DNA of 64,000 nucleotides from Sphingobacteriales bacterium (lineage in GTDB: Bacteria; Bacteroidota; Bacteroidia; Chitinophagales; Chitinophagaceae), in assembly GCA_900299255.1 (NCBI GenBank), contig OMJB01000078.1, forward strand, positions 1 to 64,000, in the 5' to 3' direction. Below are positions 29,287-38,512 of the stretch, one piece after another. The translations under genes were made by a program, and so were the position numbers. Position 1 is the stretch's first letter. Every line of letters starts with the position of its first letter. The notes beneath the pieces were generated by a model, which saw only the letters and a list, made by a program, of their open reading frames with translations, had not been told where the DNA came from and made no database searches.

Positions 29287-30353
29287 GGCAACCATTGTAT
29301 ATTATATCGGCCTGCTCTATTTCAGCTCAGCACACCTACGATGCTGAAACCTTTCTGAACCCCGTTGTTACTTCAGGCAATGGCCAGATGTACGTTATTG
29401 ACCCTGATTATAAAAAGTATATTAATCCTGTTGCCATCAGGCGCATGAGCCGTATGCTGAAACGCGGTATTACAGCCGGCATGCGTTGCCTGGATGATGC
29501 CGGAATAAAAACACCGGATGCTATTATTGTTGGCACCTCTCGCGGAAGCGTTACCGACATGGAGATTTTCCTCCACGAATTGATTGAGCTGGAAGAAAAT
29601 GCCCTCAACCCTGCAGGCTTCATTCAGTCCACATACAATTCTGTCAATGGCTGGCTGGCCATGCTCACTAAATGCCCGTCTTACAATCAGACGTTTGTTC
29701 ACCGGGGTTTCACGCTTGAACTCTGCCTTTTTGATGCTATGCTCAATCTGGCCGAAACAACTGAAACAAAACACTACCTGGCAGGCGCATTTGATGAACT
29801 GACTCCAGAATACTTTTACATCCGCAATAAAATAGATTACTACAAAAAAGACCTGCCCGATAGTTTTCATTTGCTGGAGCACAGCAACACGCCCGGTTCA
29901 GTGGGCGGAGAAGGGGCACACTTTTTTACAGTAAGTAATAATAAAGAAAACGCTGCCTGCGCACTTCATGCACTTGATATGCTGCATAAGCCCACTGCCG
30001 AATCGCTGCAGCAGGCTGTAGACGCGATGCTTGCGCAAAATGGCCTGACACCTGACGATATTGACATCCTTATCAGCGGAATGAATGGAGACAGCCGTAC
30101 ACGTTTCCTCACTGATCCTGTTGTAGCTTCCGTGTCACCACGAACAACCGTCGCTGTTTTCAAACACCTGTGTGGTGAGTATGATACGGCTTCTGGTTTC
30201 GGACTGTGGCTGGCCAACTATTTCTTCTCCAAGCAATCCATCCCTGCTGAAGTTGTTTACAAAAAAGGCACTTCAGAGCGCATACAGAACATCCTTTTCT
30301 GCAATGTCACTATCTCCGGGAATGCCACATTAATGCTGTTAAAAGGGGTATAG
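29283..30353 (+). CDS. Ketosynthase-like protein without recognisable catalytic Cys (chain-length-factor-like)
   Basis: 4-bp ATGA overlap with the upstream KS; CPSYNQTFVHRGFTLELCLFDAML where the nucleophile motif is expected; VASVSPRTTVAVFKHLCGEYDTASGFGLWLANYFF. Confidence 0.7.
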   Translation: MRQPLYIISACSISAQHTYDAETFLNPVVTSGNGQMYVIDPDYKKYINPVAIRRMSRMLKRGITAGMRCLDDAGIKTPDAIIVGTSRGSVTDMEIFLHELIELEENALNPAGFIQSTYNSVNGWLAMLTKCPSYNQTFVHRGFTLELCLFDAMLNLAETTETKHYLAGAFDELTPEYFYIRNKIDYYKKDLPDSFHLLEHSNTPGSVGGEGAHFFTVSNNKENAACALHALDMLHKPTAESLQQAVDAMLAQNGLTPDDIDILISGMNGDSRTRFLTDPVVASVSPRTTVAVFKHLCGEYDTASGFGLWLANYFFSKQSIPAEVVYKKGTSERIQNILFCNVTISGNATLMLLKGV

Positions 30354-30394
30354 ACGTAACAACTTCGGGCTATCCGGTAATTCCTCATAATGAA

Positions 30395-30419
30395 AGAAGC
30401 CACCTTATGGGTGGCTTCT
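30395..30419. terminator. Bidirectional terminator between the KS operon and rplQ
   Basis: AGAAGCCACC-TTATG-GGTGGCTTCT perfect stem. Confidence 0.85.
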
Positions 30420-30440
30420 GTGTTAATTCTTGCTGTAGTA

Positions 30441-30971
30441 TTAAGCTTCTGTAGTAGCTTCTGGTGCTGGTGCTGCTGCTTCAGCGTCTGGTGCACTGTT
30501 TTCAGTTTCAGTTGCAGGTGCCGGAGCTGCTGTTTCTTTTTTAGCACCGCCACTTTTGCGGCTGCGGCGTGTTTTCTTCGCTGCTGCTGCTTCAGTATCC
30601 TTGCCATAGATTTCGTTGAAATCAACCAGTTCAATCATAGCCATATCAGAAGCATCACCCATACGGCGGTTCAGCTTAATGATACGGGTATAACCACCCG
30701 GACGGTTCGCAACTTTATCACCTATTACACCAAATAATTCTTTGATAGCTTCTTTATCCTGCAAGCTGCTGAATACGATACGGCGGTTATGCATAGTATC
30801 GTTTTTGCTGCGGGTAATCATTGGCTCCACATAAACGCGAAGTGCTTTAGCTTTCGCCAGTGTAGTAACAATACGTTTGTGCTCAATGATCTGGCAAGCC
30901 AGGTTTGACATGAGCGCCGCGCGGTGTTCGTAAGTGCGGCCTAAATTTTTGATTTTGTCTCCGTGACGCAT
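30441..30971 (-). CDS. rplQ: 50S ribosomal protein L17 with Ala/Glu/Pro-rich C-terminal extension
   Basis: [56 protein letters not shown]. Confidence 0.96.
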   Translation of the reverse strand: MRHGDKIKNLGRTYEHRAALMSNLACQIIEHKRIVTTLAKAKALRVYVEPMITRSKNDTMHNRRIVFSSLQDKEAIKELFGVIGDKVANRPGGYTRIIKLNRRMGDASDMAMIELVDFNEIYGKDTEAAAAKKTRRSRKSGGAKKETAAPAPATETENSAPDAEAAAPAPEATTEA

Positions 30972-31038
30972 GACATTTGATTTTTAATTCTCCCGCACCG
31001 TGTCAGGAATTGCGGGATACTTTGTTAAATAAAAAAGT

Positions 31039-31082
31039 AAAAGTGATAAGCCAAAACGTTTAAGATTCAGCTTATCACTTTT
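31039..31082 (-). terminator. Terminator/attenuator hairpin between rpoA and rplQ
   Basis: 13-bp perfect stem AAAAGTGATAAGC / GCTTATCACTTTT; on the minus strand followed by TACTTTTTTATTT. Confidence 0.75.
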
Positions 31083-31090
31083 CATGTTAA

Positions 31091-32089
31091 TTAGTCTTCT
31101 CCTCTGCGGAATTTGTTGATATCCATTCCGAAATGTAAGCCGCGCTCATGAAGCACCTGCTCTATTTCTGAAAGTGATTTCTGTCCGAAATTACGGAACT
31201 TCATCAATTCCTCCTGAGTATACTGTACCAGTTCACTCAGCGAATTGATCTTGGCAGCTTTCAGGCAGTTGAATGCACGCACAGAAAGTTCGAGGTCTTC
31301 AAGCGGAGTATTAAGCACTTTGCGTACCAGCAATGTTTCTTCATCTACGATGGTCTCTTTCTCTTCACGTTTGCTGTCCAGAGAAATATTCTCATCAGTG
31401 ATAATCATCAGGTGTTGGATAAGAATGCGCGATGCCTCCTTAACAGCTTCTTCCGGATGAATAGTACCATCTGTTACGACCTCCATGATCAGTTTTTCGA
31501 AATCCGTACGCTGTTCAACGCGGGTATTTTCGATAGTATATTTTACATTCTTGATCGGAGTGTAAATAGAGTCAATTGCAATCAGGCCCAAGGGTGCATC
31601 TTCCGGCTGATTTTCTTCAGCAGGAACGTATCCACGCCCTTTACCAATGTGCATTTCCATCTGGAAACCGGCACCTGGGTGTAAATTACAGATTACCAGA
31701 TTGGGGTTCATAACCTGAAAGTTAGGCAAATGTTCACCTATCATTCCGGCTGTGAATACTTCAGTTCCTTTGATATGCAAGTCAACTTTTTCGCTGGTAA
31801 AATCACTTATGTCACCAACTGCTTTCAGGCGAACCTGTTTCAGGTTAAGGATAATTTCTGTTACGTCTTCCAGTACCCCTTTCAGTGTAGCAAACTCATG
31901 GTCTGCACCTGGTATACGGATGGCAGTGATCGCATAACCTTCCAGGGAAGAAAGCAATACACGGCGCAGAGCGTTACCTATGGTAACACCATAACCCGGC
32001 TCCAGCGGACGGAATTCAAACTGCGCTTCAAATTCAGTTGTTTTCTGAAGAGCTATCTTATCCGGTTTTTGAAAATTCAATATGGCCAT
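31091..32089 (-). CDS. rpoA: DNA-directed RNA polymerase subunit alpha
   Basis: RRVLLSSLEGYAITAIRI...; alpha-CTD NSLSELVQYTQEELMKFRNFGQKSLSEIEQVL. Confidence 0.97.
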   Translation of the reverse strand: MAILNFQKPDKIALQKTTEFEAQFEFRPLEPGYGVTIGNALRRVLLSSLEGYAITAIRIPGADHEFATLKGVLEDVTEIILNLKQVRLKAVGDISDFTSEKVDLHIKGTEVFTAGMIGEHLPNFQVMNPNLVICNLHPGAGFQMEMHIGKGRGYVPAEENQPEDAPLGLIAIDSIYTPIKNVKYTIENTRVEQRTDFEKLIMEVVTDGTIHPEEAVKEASRILIQHLMIITDENISLDSKREEKETIVDEETLLVRKVLNTPLEDLELSVRAFNCLKAAKINSLSELVQYTQEELMKFRNFGQKSLSEIEQVLHERGLHFGMDINKFRRGED

Positions 32090-32202
32090 ATTGATATTTT
32101 ATTTTTTTAGTGATTTAAAATGTTTAGTCCTAAGTAAAATGTATAAAACAGAAAATTGTGTTCGTTACCCACCAGAACCAGCCCGGCCGGTACAGAATCA
32201 TT

Positions 32203-32808
32203 TTACTTAGAGTACAATTCCACAATAAGCTGCTCCTTGATGTTCTCAGGAACTGCTTCGCGCTCAGGATGTGCCAGGTAAGTACCTTTCATGTCCTTTT
32301 CATTCCATTCTACCCAGTTAATCTTTACGTTCTTACCGCGGATCATTCCGGTTACAGTTACATTGGCTTTGCTCTTTGGCTTCAGCTCAATAACATCACC
32401 TGGCTTCAGGCTGTAAGATGGTATATTTACCACCTCACCATTCACCATCAGGTGCTTATGAGATACAAGCTGGCGTGCAGCAGGGCGGGTAGGTGCAATG
32501 CCCAAGCGGTAAACCGTGTTGTCAAGGCGTGCTTCAAGCAGCTTGATCAGGTTCTCACCTGTCGCTCCCTTCAGCCTTGCAGCCTCAACATAGGTATTAG
32601 CGAATTGTTTTTCAAGCAGGCCGTAAGTGTATTTGGCTTTCTGCTTTTCTTTCAGCTGAACTGCATACTCGCTCGCTGCTTTGCGCTTGCGGGTAGGCCC
32701 GTGTTGCCCCGGAGGGTTGCTGTTTTTGGCCAGGCTCTTGCCTGAACCGAGGATAGGTTCTCCGAATATACGGCATATCCTGTTTTTGGGTCCTGTGTAA
32801 CGTGCCAT
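32203..32808 (-). CDS. rpsD: 30S ribosomal protein S4
   Basis: [68 protein letters not shown]. Confidence 0.97.
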   Translation of the reverse strand: [201 protein letters not shown]

Positions 32809-32869
32809 TACGATTTTTGTTTTAGCTGCTCCGTCTCATAAAAATCGTAAAATCCGATCCGAAACAGCT
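32808..32869 (-). promoter_or_regulatory. Putative pseudoknot RNA leader overlapping the rpsD start codon
   Basis: Minus strand: 10-bp stem AGCTGTTTCG/CGGAGCAGCT (32860-32869 with 32824-32833) whose loop contains TTACGATTTTT (32840-32850), complementary to AAAAATCGTAA (32808-32818), which includes the A of ATG. Confidence 0.6.
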
Positions 32870-33004
32870 TGTTAAGAAAAAAAATGAAACTTAAATATTT
32901 GCAATTCAACAATTTGATAATTGAAGAATTGACGCTTTAATGTGAATCTACCCGAAAATCGAAACTAACCAACTGGCTAATTGTCCAATTATCGAATTGG
33001 CTAA

Positions 33005-33409
33005 TTAAACCCTACGTTTCTTTGGAGGGCGGCAGCCATTGTGTGGCAATGGAGTAACGTCCTTAATAGAAGTAACTTCAATACCTGAATTAGCCAGCGA
33101 ACGGATAGCACCTTCACGGCCTGATCCCGGCCCTTTTACAAACACATCTGCACGCTTCATGCCCGCGTCAGTTGCTACTTTTGCACAATCCTGTGCAGCC
33201 ATCTGAGCAGCATATGGGGTGTTCTTTTTAGAACCACGGAATCCCATTTTACCCGCAGATGACCAGGAAATAACCTGCCCAGCTTTGTTGGTGATACTTA
33301 CAATGATGTTGTTGAATGTGGCGTTGATATGCACATCACCGTGCGTATCAACCTTTACGATGCGCTTCTTAGCGACTGTTTTTGCAGATGCCTGCTGTAC
33401 TTTTGCCAT
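33005..33409 (-). CDS. rpsK: 30S ribosomal protein S11
   Basis: [50 protein letters not shown]...[12 protein letters not shown]. Confidence 0.97.
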   Translation of the reverse strand: MAKVQQASAKTVAKKRIVKVDTHGDVHINATFNNIIVSITNKAGQVISWSSAGKMGFRGSKKNTPYAAQMAAQDCAKVATDAGMKRADVFVKGPGSGREGAIRSLANSGIEVTSIKDVTPLPHNGCRPPKKRRV

Positions 33410-33509
33410 TTTTACTGTTGAATAAGGTAATCAATTAACAATAAGCCGGAAACCGGCCGCATACCACTCCTCCCCTCGCACCCCTCGGATCAGGCAGTGG
33501 TACAACTAT

Positions 33510-33890
33510 TTATTTCTTAGGTGCTTTTTTCTTACCTGCTACTGTCTTACGCTTACCTTTACGTGTACGGCTGTTGGTACGTGTGCGCTGGCCACGAAGA
33601 GGTAATCCCTTACGATGGCGAACACCACGGTAACATGCAATATCCATAAGGCGTTTAATGTTCATCTGCACTTCTGAGCGCAGTTGGCCTTCAACTTTAA
33701 ATTCAGCATTAATGACGTTACGGATGAGGGTTTGCTCATCGTCGTTCCAGTCAACTGCTTTCTTATCATAATTAACACCTGCCTTATCAAGAATGTAACG
33801 GGCAGTACTATTGCCAATACCATAAATGTAGGTAAGTGCTATCTCACCGCGCTTGTTCTTCGGAAGGTCAATACCAGCTATACGAGCCAT
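33510..33890 (-). CDS. rpsM: 30S ribosomal protein S13
   Basis: [40 protein letters not shown]...[18 protein letters not shown]. Confidence 0.97.
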   Translation of the reverse strand: MARIAGIDLPKNKRGEIALTYIYGIGNSTARYILDKAGVNYDKKAVDWNDDEQTLIRNVINAEFKVEGQLRSEVQMNIKRLMDIACYRGVRHRKGLPLRGQRTRTNSRTRKGKRKTVAGKKKAPKK

Positions 33891-33925
33891 TGAAAAAATT
33901 AAAATTAAAAATTAGAAAATTACAA

Positions 33926-34042
33926 TTATCCCTGCCTCTGTTTGTAACGAGGATTCTTTTTGTTGATGATATACAATCTGCCTTTACGGCGAACAATCTT
34001 GCAATCGGCACTGCGTTTTTTTATTGATGCTCTTACTTTCAT
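33926..34042 (-). CDS. rpmJ: 50S ribosomal protein L36 (absent from the supplied ORF track)
   Basis: Manual translation: [38 protein letters not shown]. Confidence 0.95.
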   Translation of the reverse strand: MKVRASIKKRSADCKIVRRKGRLYIINKKNPRYKQRQG

Positions 34043-34062
34043 GACTTCTTTTTTACTTTTTT

Positions 34063-34281
34063 TTATTTATACCTGTAAATTATTCTTCCTCTTGTCAGAT
34101 CATATGGGCTCATTTCAACTCCTACTTTATCCCCTGGCAGAATGCGGATGTAGTGCATGCGCATTTTACCCGAAATTGTGGCAAGTATCTCATGGCCATT
34201 TTCTAAACGTACCTGAAACATAGCATTGGACAGTGCTTCAACTATTGTTCCGTCTTGTTTAATCAGTGGTTGTTTAGCCAT
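34063..34281 (-). CDS. infA: Translation initiation factor IF-1
   Basis: [72 protein letters not shown]. Confidence 0.97.
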   Translation of the reverse strand: MAKQPLIKQDGTIVEALSNAMFQVRLENGHEILATISGKMRMHYIRILPGDKVGVEMSPYDLTRGRIIYRYK

Positions 34282-34297
34282 ATTTTTTTAAGGACTG

Positions 34298-34305
34298 CAA
34301 AGGTA
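34298..34305 (-). promoter_or_regulatory. -7 box TACCTTTG upstream of infA
   Basis: caaaggta on + strand, 16 nt upstream of ATG. Confidence 0.5.
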
Positions 34306-34709
34306 GTGAAAACTTTTTATTTAAAAAATTCAATGGAAAAAAAATAATAGTTCAGCCTTAAAAACAAAATTTTCACACATATTGATGAACTCCATATTAA
34401 ATGCACATACACATATTTACACAACCCTAATTAATTAACTTCCTCTTCTGCTTTGCAAAAGTAAAGAACTTTAAAACGTGCATTTATTTCCACATATCTC
34501 CGCAATAACCACACTCCGCACTAGCCTAATCTTCTAAAAAAAGCAACTGCAACAACCAACCACCACCCTGCCTGCAACACATGACCAATTGACTTTTAAT
34601 GTGTTACAAACCAATTCCAGCTTGTTCAACAGTAAAAACCTGCAAGATTTGAATCTAAAAAACTTCTTAGCCCGATTTTTTTATCCCTTTGCCTAAAACC
34701 ATTCTAAAA

Positions 34710-34979
34710 ATGAAAGAATTCAAAATAGTACAGCTGAATGACGGAAGTTATAGATTCGACAGACATGCGATAAAAATGTATATATACGGCTACGAAGTCA
34801 GTTGTGGCAAACACCACATTAGCAACCCGGCGCGGGCCATTGGCTATTTCAATGTAGATGGCAATATATATGGAATTTCAAATGCCCGCCCTAATTGCCT
34901 CACTGCCGAAGACTTTTTTGAAACAATGTGGAGCCAGTATCAGATGTTCAATGAAGGTAAAATAAAACAATCCGCCTGA
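34710..34979 (+). CDS. Hypothetical small protein (~89 aa)
   Basis: MKEFKIVQLNDGSYRFDRHAIKMYIYGYEVSCGKHHISNPARAIGYFNVDGNIYGISNARPNCLTAEDFFETMW; protein-like composition. Confidence 0.5.
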   Translation: MKEFKIVQLNDGSYRFDRHAIKMYIYGYEVSCGKHHISNPARAIGYFNVDGNIYGISNARPNCLTAEDFFETMWSQYQMFNEGKIKQSA

Positions 34980-34996
34980 GCTCTGTTTTTACTGAC

Positions 34997-35698
34997 CTAT
35001 TGGGCGCCACGTGGCATATTGTAGCTCCTGTAACTCCGCACTGTATTCTTTATATAATTAAAGTATGTATAATCATTCATACTGCGCAGCAATTCATACG
35101 AAGGCTTGTACCGCCTGATGTACGATTGCACACTATCTCCTTTCAACCCCGTGAGCTTGGTTATCAGAGCCGCATTAAAGGCCATATCCACATACTTCTG
35201 CTGCTCAAACTCCTCATAAGTATCCTGAAACTGCCATATTTCCCTGTTGCGCTTGCTCAGTGCAGAAAAAGGATGAGATATCAAATCTGTACCAGATAGC
35301 TTTGGAAACTCTAACTCATGCTTATATAACTCGTAAAACCTAAGGCTATCCTTTTTATAGTCATATCTGTTGTCAGCAATACCCTGCCCTTTCAGATCTG
35401 TAATACCCTTTGCTATGATTATCCTGAAAAATGGCGGAATATAACCCTGGGGAATCCTCACTCTGGTAGTCTTATAACCTGCTTTTCTGAATTCCAGCAA
35501 CTGCCCGCCCGATGCGGCAATTAAAAACGCCCCCTGCTCACCCGACATCACGTCGAGAGACGTATAAATATTCTCAATATGCACATCTTTCATCGGGTGC
35601 CGGTCGGCATCCAGTACTTCACCACGAATTGCCTGTGCTGTAGCCAGTGTGTGGTTCTGTAGCAGTACAAGAAAAATCAAAAACAGTCTGGCGTACAT
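34997..35698 (-). CDS. Secreted protein with carboxypeptidase-regulatory-like (CarbopepD_reg) N-terminal domain
   Basis: Signal peptide; IRGEVLDADRHPMKDVHIENIYTSLDVMSGEQGAFLIAASGGQLLEFRKAGYKTTRVRI. Confidence 0.75.
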   Translation of the reverse strand: MYARLFLIFLVLLQNHTLATAQAIRGEVLDADRHPMKDVHIENIYTSLDVMSGEQGAFLIAASGGQLLEFRKAGYKTTRVRIPQGYIPPFFRIIIAKGITDLKGQGIADNRYDYKKDSLRFYELYKHELEFPKLSGTDLISHPFSALSKRNREIWQFQDTYEEFEQQKYVDMAFNAALITKLTGLKGDSVQSYIRRYKPSYELLRSMNDYTYFNYIKNTVRSYRSYNMPRGAQ

Positions 35699-35885
35699 CC
35701 GGGTGCTAAATTACAAGTTACCGCCATTCACAACACAGTTATTTTGTTAAAATAAGTTACCAATTTCGCGTGTTGAAACACAATCCAACTGCGCCACATA
35801 ACTTTCATTTTTATTCACTCCGCCCTGTCCTTCATGTCGGGCTTGCGTTTTCATTCACAGAAATGTAACTGTATCTTTGCGGCCC

Positions 35886-36914
35886 ATGTACTCAATTATT
35901 AGGAACCTCCTGTTTAAGATAGATGCCGAAAAAGTGCACCACCTGGTCATGAAAAACCTGACAATGCTGTGTTCAGTTAGCCTATTCAGGCAGTTGTTTA
36001 AATCTTTGTTTGTCGTTAAGAATCAGGCACTGGAAACCACCTTATGGGGAATTACCTTCCCTAATCCGGTAGGACTGGCCGCTGGTTTCGACAAGGATGC
36101 AAAATACATAGATGCGCTTGCCTGCCTGGGTTTCGGATTCATTGAGATTGGTACAGTTACACCCAGAGCACAACCCGGCAACCCAAAACCTCGCTTGTTC
36201 CGCCTGCCTGCCGATCAGGCGCTGATCAACCGTATGGGGTTTAACAACAATGGTGCCGCAAACGCCGCAGAAAATCTGAAGAAACGGAAGCAGCAAATAA
36301 TTATCGGCGGAAACATAGGCAAAAACAAAGACACACCAAATGAAGACGCCACCAGCGACTATGAAAAATCATTTCTGGAGTTGTACCGGTACGTCGACTA
36401 TTTTGTGGTTAACGTAAGCAGCCCCAACACGCCCGGCCTCAGGGCGCTGCAGGATAAAGAGCCCCTTACTGAGCTGCTCAGAAGGCTACAAACCCTCAAC
36501 AGGGATAACCGTGCCGGAAAACCAATTCTGCTGAAGATAGCGCCGGATCTTACCAATGAGCAGCTCGACGATATTGTGGCCATTGTCAAAACCACTGGTA
36601 TCCATGGTATTGTGGCTACCAACACTACCATATCCAGAGAAGGACTTAAAACACCCGCAGATCAGGTTGCCAGACTCGATCCCGGCGGACTGAGCGGCAA
36701 ACCACTTCGCACCAGATCCACTGAAGTCATAAAATACATCCATACAAAGAGTGGCGGCAAAATTCCAATCATCGCATCAGGCGGCATTTTCACTGCTGTA
36801 GATGCTCAGGAAAAACTCAATGCTGGCGCCTCACTGGTGCAGGTCTACACAGGGTTTATTTATGAGGGGCCGGCTATTGCATCCAACATCTGCAAAGGAC
36901 TGCTGAGGTCATAA
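35886..36914 (+). CDS. pyrD: Quinone-dependent dihydroorotate dehydrogenase
   Basis: [49 protein letters not shown]...NRMGFNN...[15 protein letters not shown]. Confidence 0.95.
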   Translation: MYSIIRNLLFKIDAEKVHHLVMKNLTMLCSVSLFRQLFKSLFVVKNQALETTLWGITFPNPVGLAAGFDKDAKYIDALACLGFGFIEIGTVTPRAQPGNPKPRLFRLPADQALINRMGFNNNGAANAAENLKKRKQQIIIGGNIGKNKDTPNEDATSDYEKSFLELYRYVDYFVVNVSSPNTPGLRALQDKEPLTELLRRLQTLNRDNRAGKPILLKIAPDLTNEQLDDIVAIVKTTGIHGIVATNTTISREGLKTPADQVARLDPGGLSGKPLRTRSTEVIKYIHTKSGGKIPIIASGGIFTAVDAQEKLNAGASLVQVYTGFIYEGPAIASNICKGLLRS

Positions 36915-36982
36915 CAAACCATGCTGCACCTCCTTTTCGGTTTACAGCTATTGATTTATCATTTAGAGGGTATATTTGTGCC

Positions 36983-38062
36983 ATGCCAGTAGTAACAGAT
37001 CTCGAAGACGTATGGGATGATGAGAATCCGGATGAAGACCTTACCGAGGCGGGCGACGAGCCTGTGGAAAGGCTGCGTCTCACCACCACTGCCCGCCAGG
37101 AGCCGTTGCGGATAGACAAATTCCTGATGAACAAACTGGAAGGTGCCACCCGCAATAAAATTCAGCAGGCACTGGAAGATGGGTTTATATTGGTCAACAA
37201 CGAGATCGTTAAATCAAACTACCGCGTACGGCCAAATGACACTATCGTTGTTTTCGAAACCCGCAAACCTGAAAGTCGGGAAGTTATTCCGGAAAATATA
37301 CCGCTCAATATCCCTTATGAAGACGATGACATACTGATCGTAAACAAACCATCAGGTATGGTGGTTCACCCAGGCTGCGGCAATTACAGCGGCACACTGA
37401 TCAACGGTCTGTCGTGGCACCTACAGCAGGAAAAGGTTGAAATCGACAATCTGCACCGGGTGGGTCTGGTGCACCGTATAGACAAAGACACAACCGGCCT
37501 GGTAGTCATTGGCAAGAACGAAAAAGCAATGACACTGCTGGCGGCTCAATTCAAAAAACACACAGTTCACAGGCGGTATATTGCACTGGTTTGGGGCGAC
37601 CTGGCAGAGGATGAAGGAACTATTGAAGTGAACATTGGTAGGAATCTGCGGTTCCGTAAGATCATGGATGCATTCCCCGACGGCGATTACGGCAAGGAGG
37701 CTATTACCCACTACAGGGTGCTGAAGCGGTTTAACTATGTAACGCTGGTGGAAATGCGCCTCGAAACCGGCAGAACACACCAGATCAGGGTACACATGAA
37801 ATACATTGGTCACCCGCTGTTCAATGATGCCACCTATGGCGGCGACAGGATAGTGAAAGGTACTGTCTTCAACCGCTACAAGCAGTTCATAGACAATTGT
37901 TTTGCAATCCTGCCCCGTCAGGCGCTCCATGCAAAGGAACTTGGCTTCACGCACCCCGGAAATGGTAAATGGATTCAGTTTGATTCAGAATTGCCGGCCG
38001 ACATGTCGGAGGTCGTTGAAAAATGGAGAACCTATACACAGGGCATAAAAGCCGGTAAATAA
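36983..38062 (+). CDS. rluD: RluD-type 23S rRNA pseudouridine synthase (S4 domain)
   Basis: RIDKFLMNKL S4 domain; VHRIDKDTTGLVVIGKNEKA; ETGRTHQIRVHMKYIGHPLFND. Confidence 0.93.
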   Translation: MPVVTDLEDVWDDENPDEDLTEAGDEPVERLRLTTTARQEPLRIDKFLMNKLEGATRNKIQQALEDGFILVNNEIVKSNYRVRPNDTIVVFETRKPESREVIPENIPLNIPYEDDDILIVNKPSGMVVHPGCGNYSGTLINGLSWHLQQEKVEIDNLHRVGLVHRIDKDTTGLVVIGKNEKAMTLLAAQFKKHTVHRRYIALVWGDLAEDEGTIEVNIGRNLRFRKIMDAFPDGDYGKEAITHYRVLKRFNYVTLVEMRLETGRTHQIRVHMKYIGHPLFNDATYGGDRIVKGTVFNRYKQFIDNCFAILPRQALHAKELGFTHPGNGKWIQFDSELPADMSEVVEKWRTYTQGIKAGK

Positions 38063-38210
38063 TCACCCAAACGGACCATCACATTTATATTAACCGTATA
38101 TCCGAATCCTTAAATTTGGGTGAAAATTCAACTTTTAGGAGATAATGTTTTACCTTTGCTCATAACCCAGGTATCACATTTATTAATTTTTGTTTAAAAC
38201 TAACATCGTT

Positions 38211-38462
38211 ATGGCTACAGTGTTTTTGAATCCGGTATTGTTATTGTTTGTACCAAATGCAAGCGAATTGATGATTACTTTGCTGATCATTGTTGTATTA
38301 TTTGGCGGTAAGAAGATACCCGAACTTGCTAAAGGTCTGGGTAAAGGAATTCGTGAATTCAATGAAGCTAAAGACGGTATTAAAAACGAAATTGAAGCAG
38401 GAGTTAAAGAAAAAGACAAAATCCAGTCTCCCGGCGGAAATACACCTTCCAGCAACGCATAA
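38211..38462 (+). CDS. tatA: Sec-independent protein translocase TatA/TatE family
   Basis: SELMITLLIIVVLFGGKKIPELAKGLGKGIREFNEAK. Confidence 0.93.
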   Translation: MATVFLNPVLLLFVPNASELMITLLIIVVLFGGKKIPELAKGLGKGIREFNEAKDGIKNEIEAGVKEKDKIQSPGGNTPSSNA

Positions 38463-38512
38463 TTGCTGATTCGCTGACATTCTTTTTCTTAATTTTCAAA
38501 CTCATCATTTGA

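Noticed and set aside
32880-33004. Mobile element in the long rpsD-rpsK intergenic region
   Set aside because: AT-rich low-complexity palindromic words (CCAATTATCGAATTGG and similar) only; no transposase or clear boundaries.
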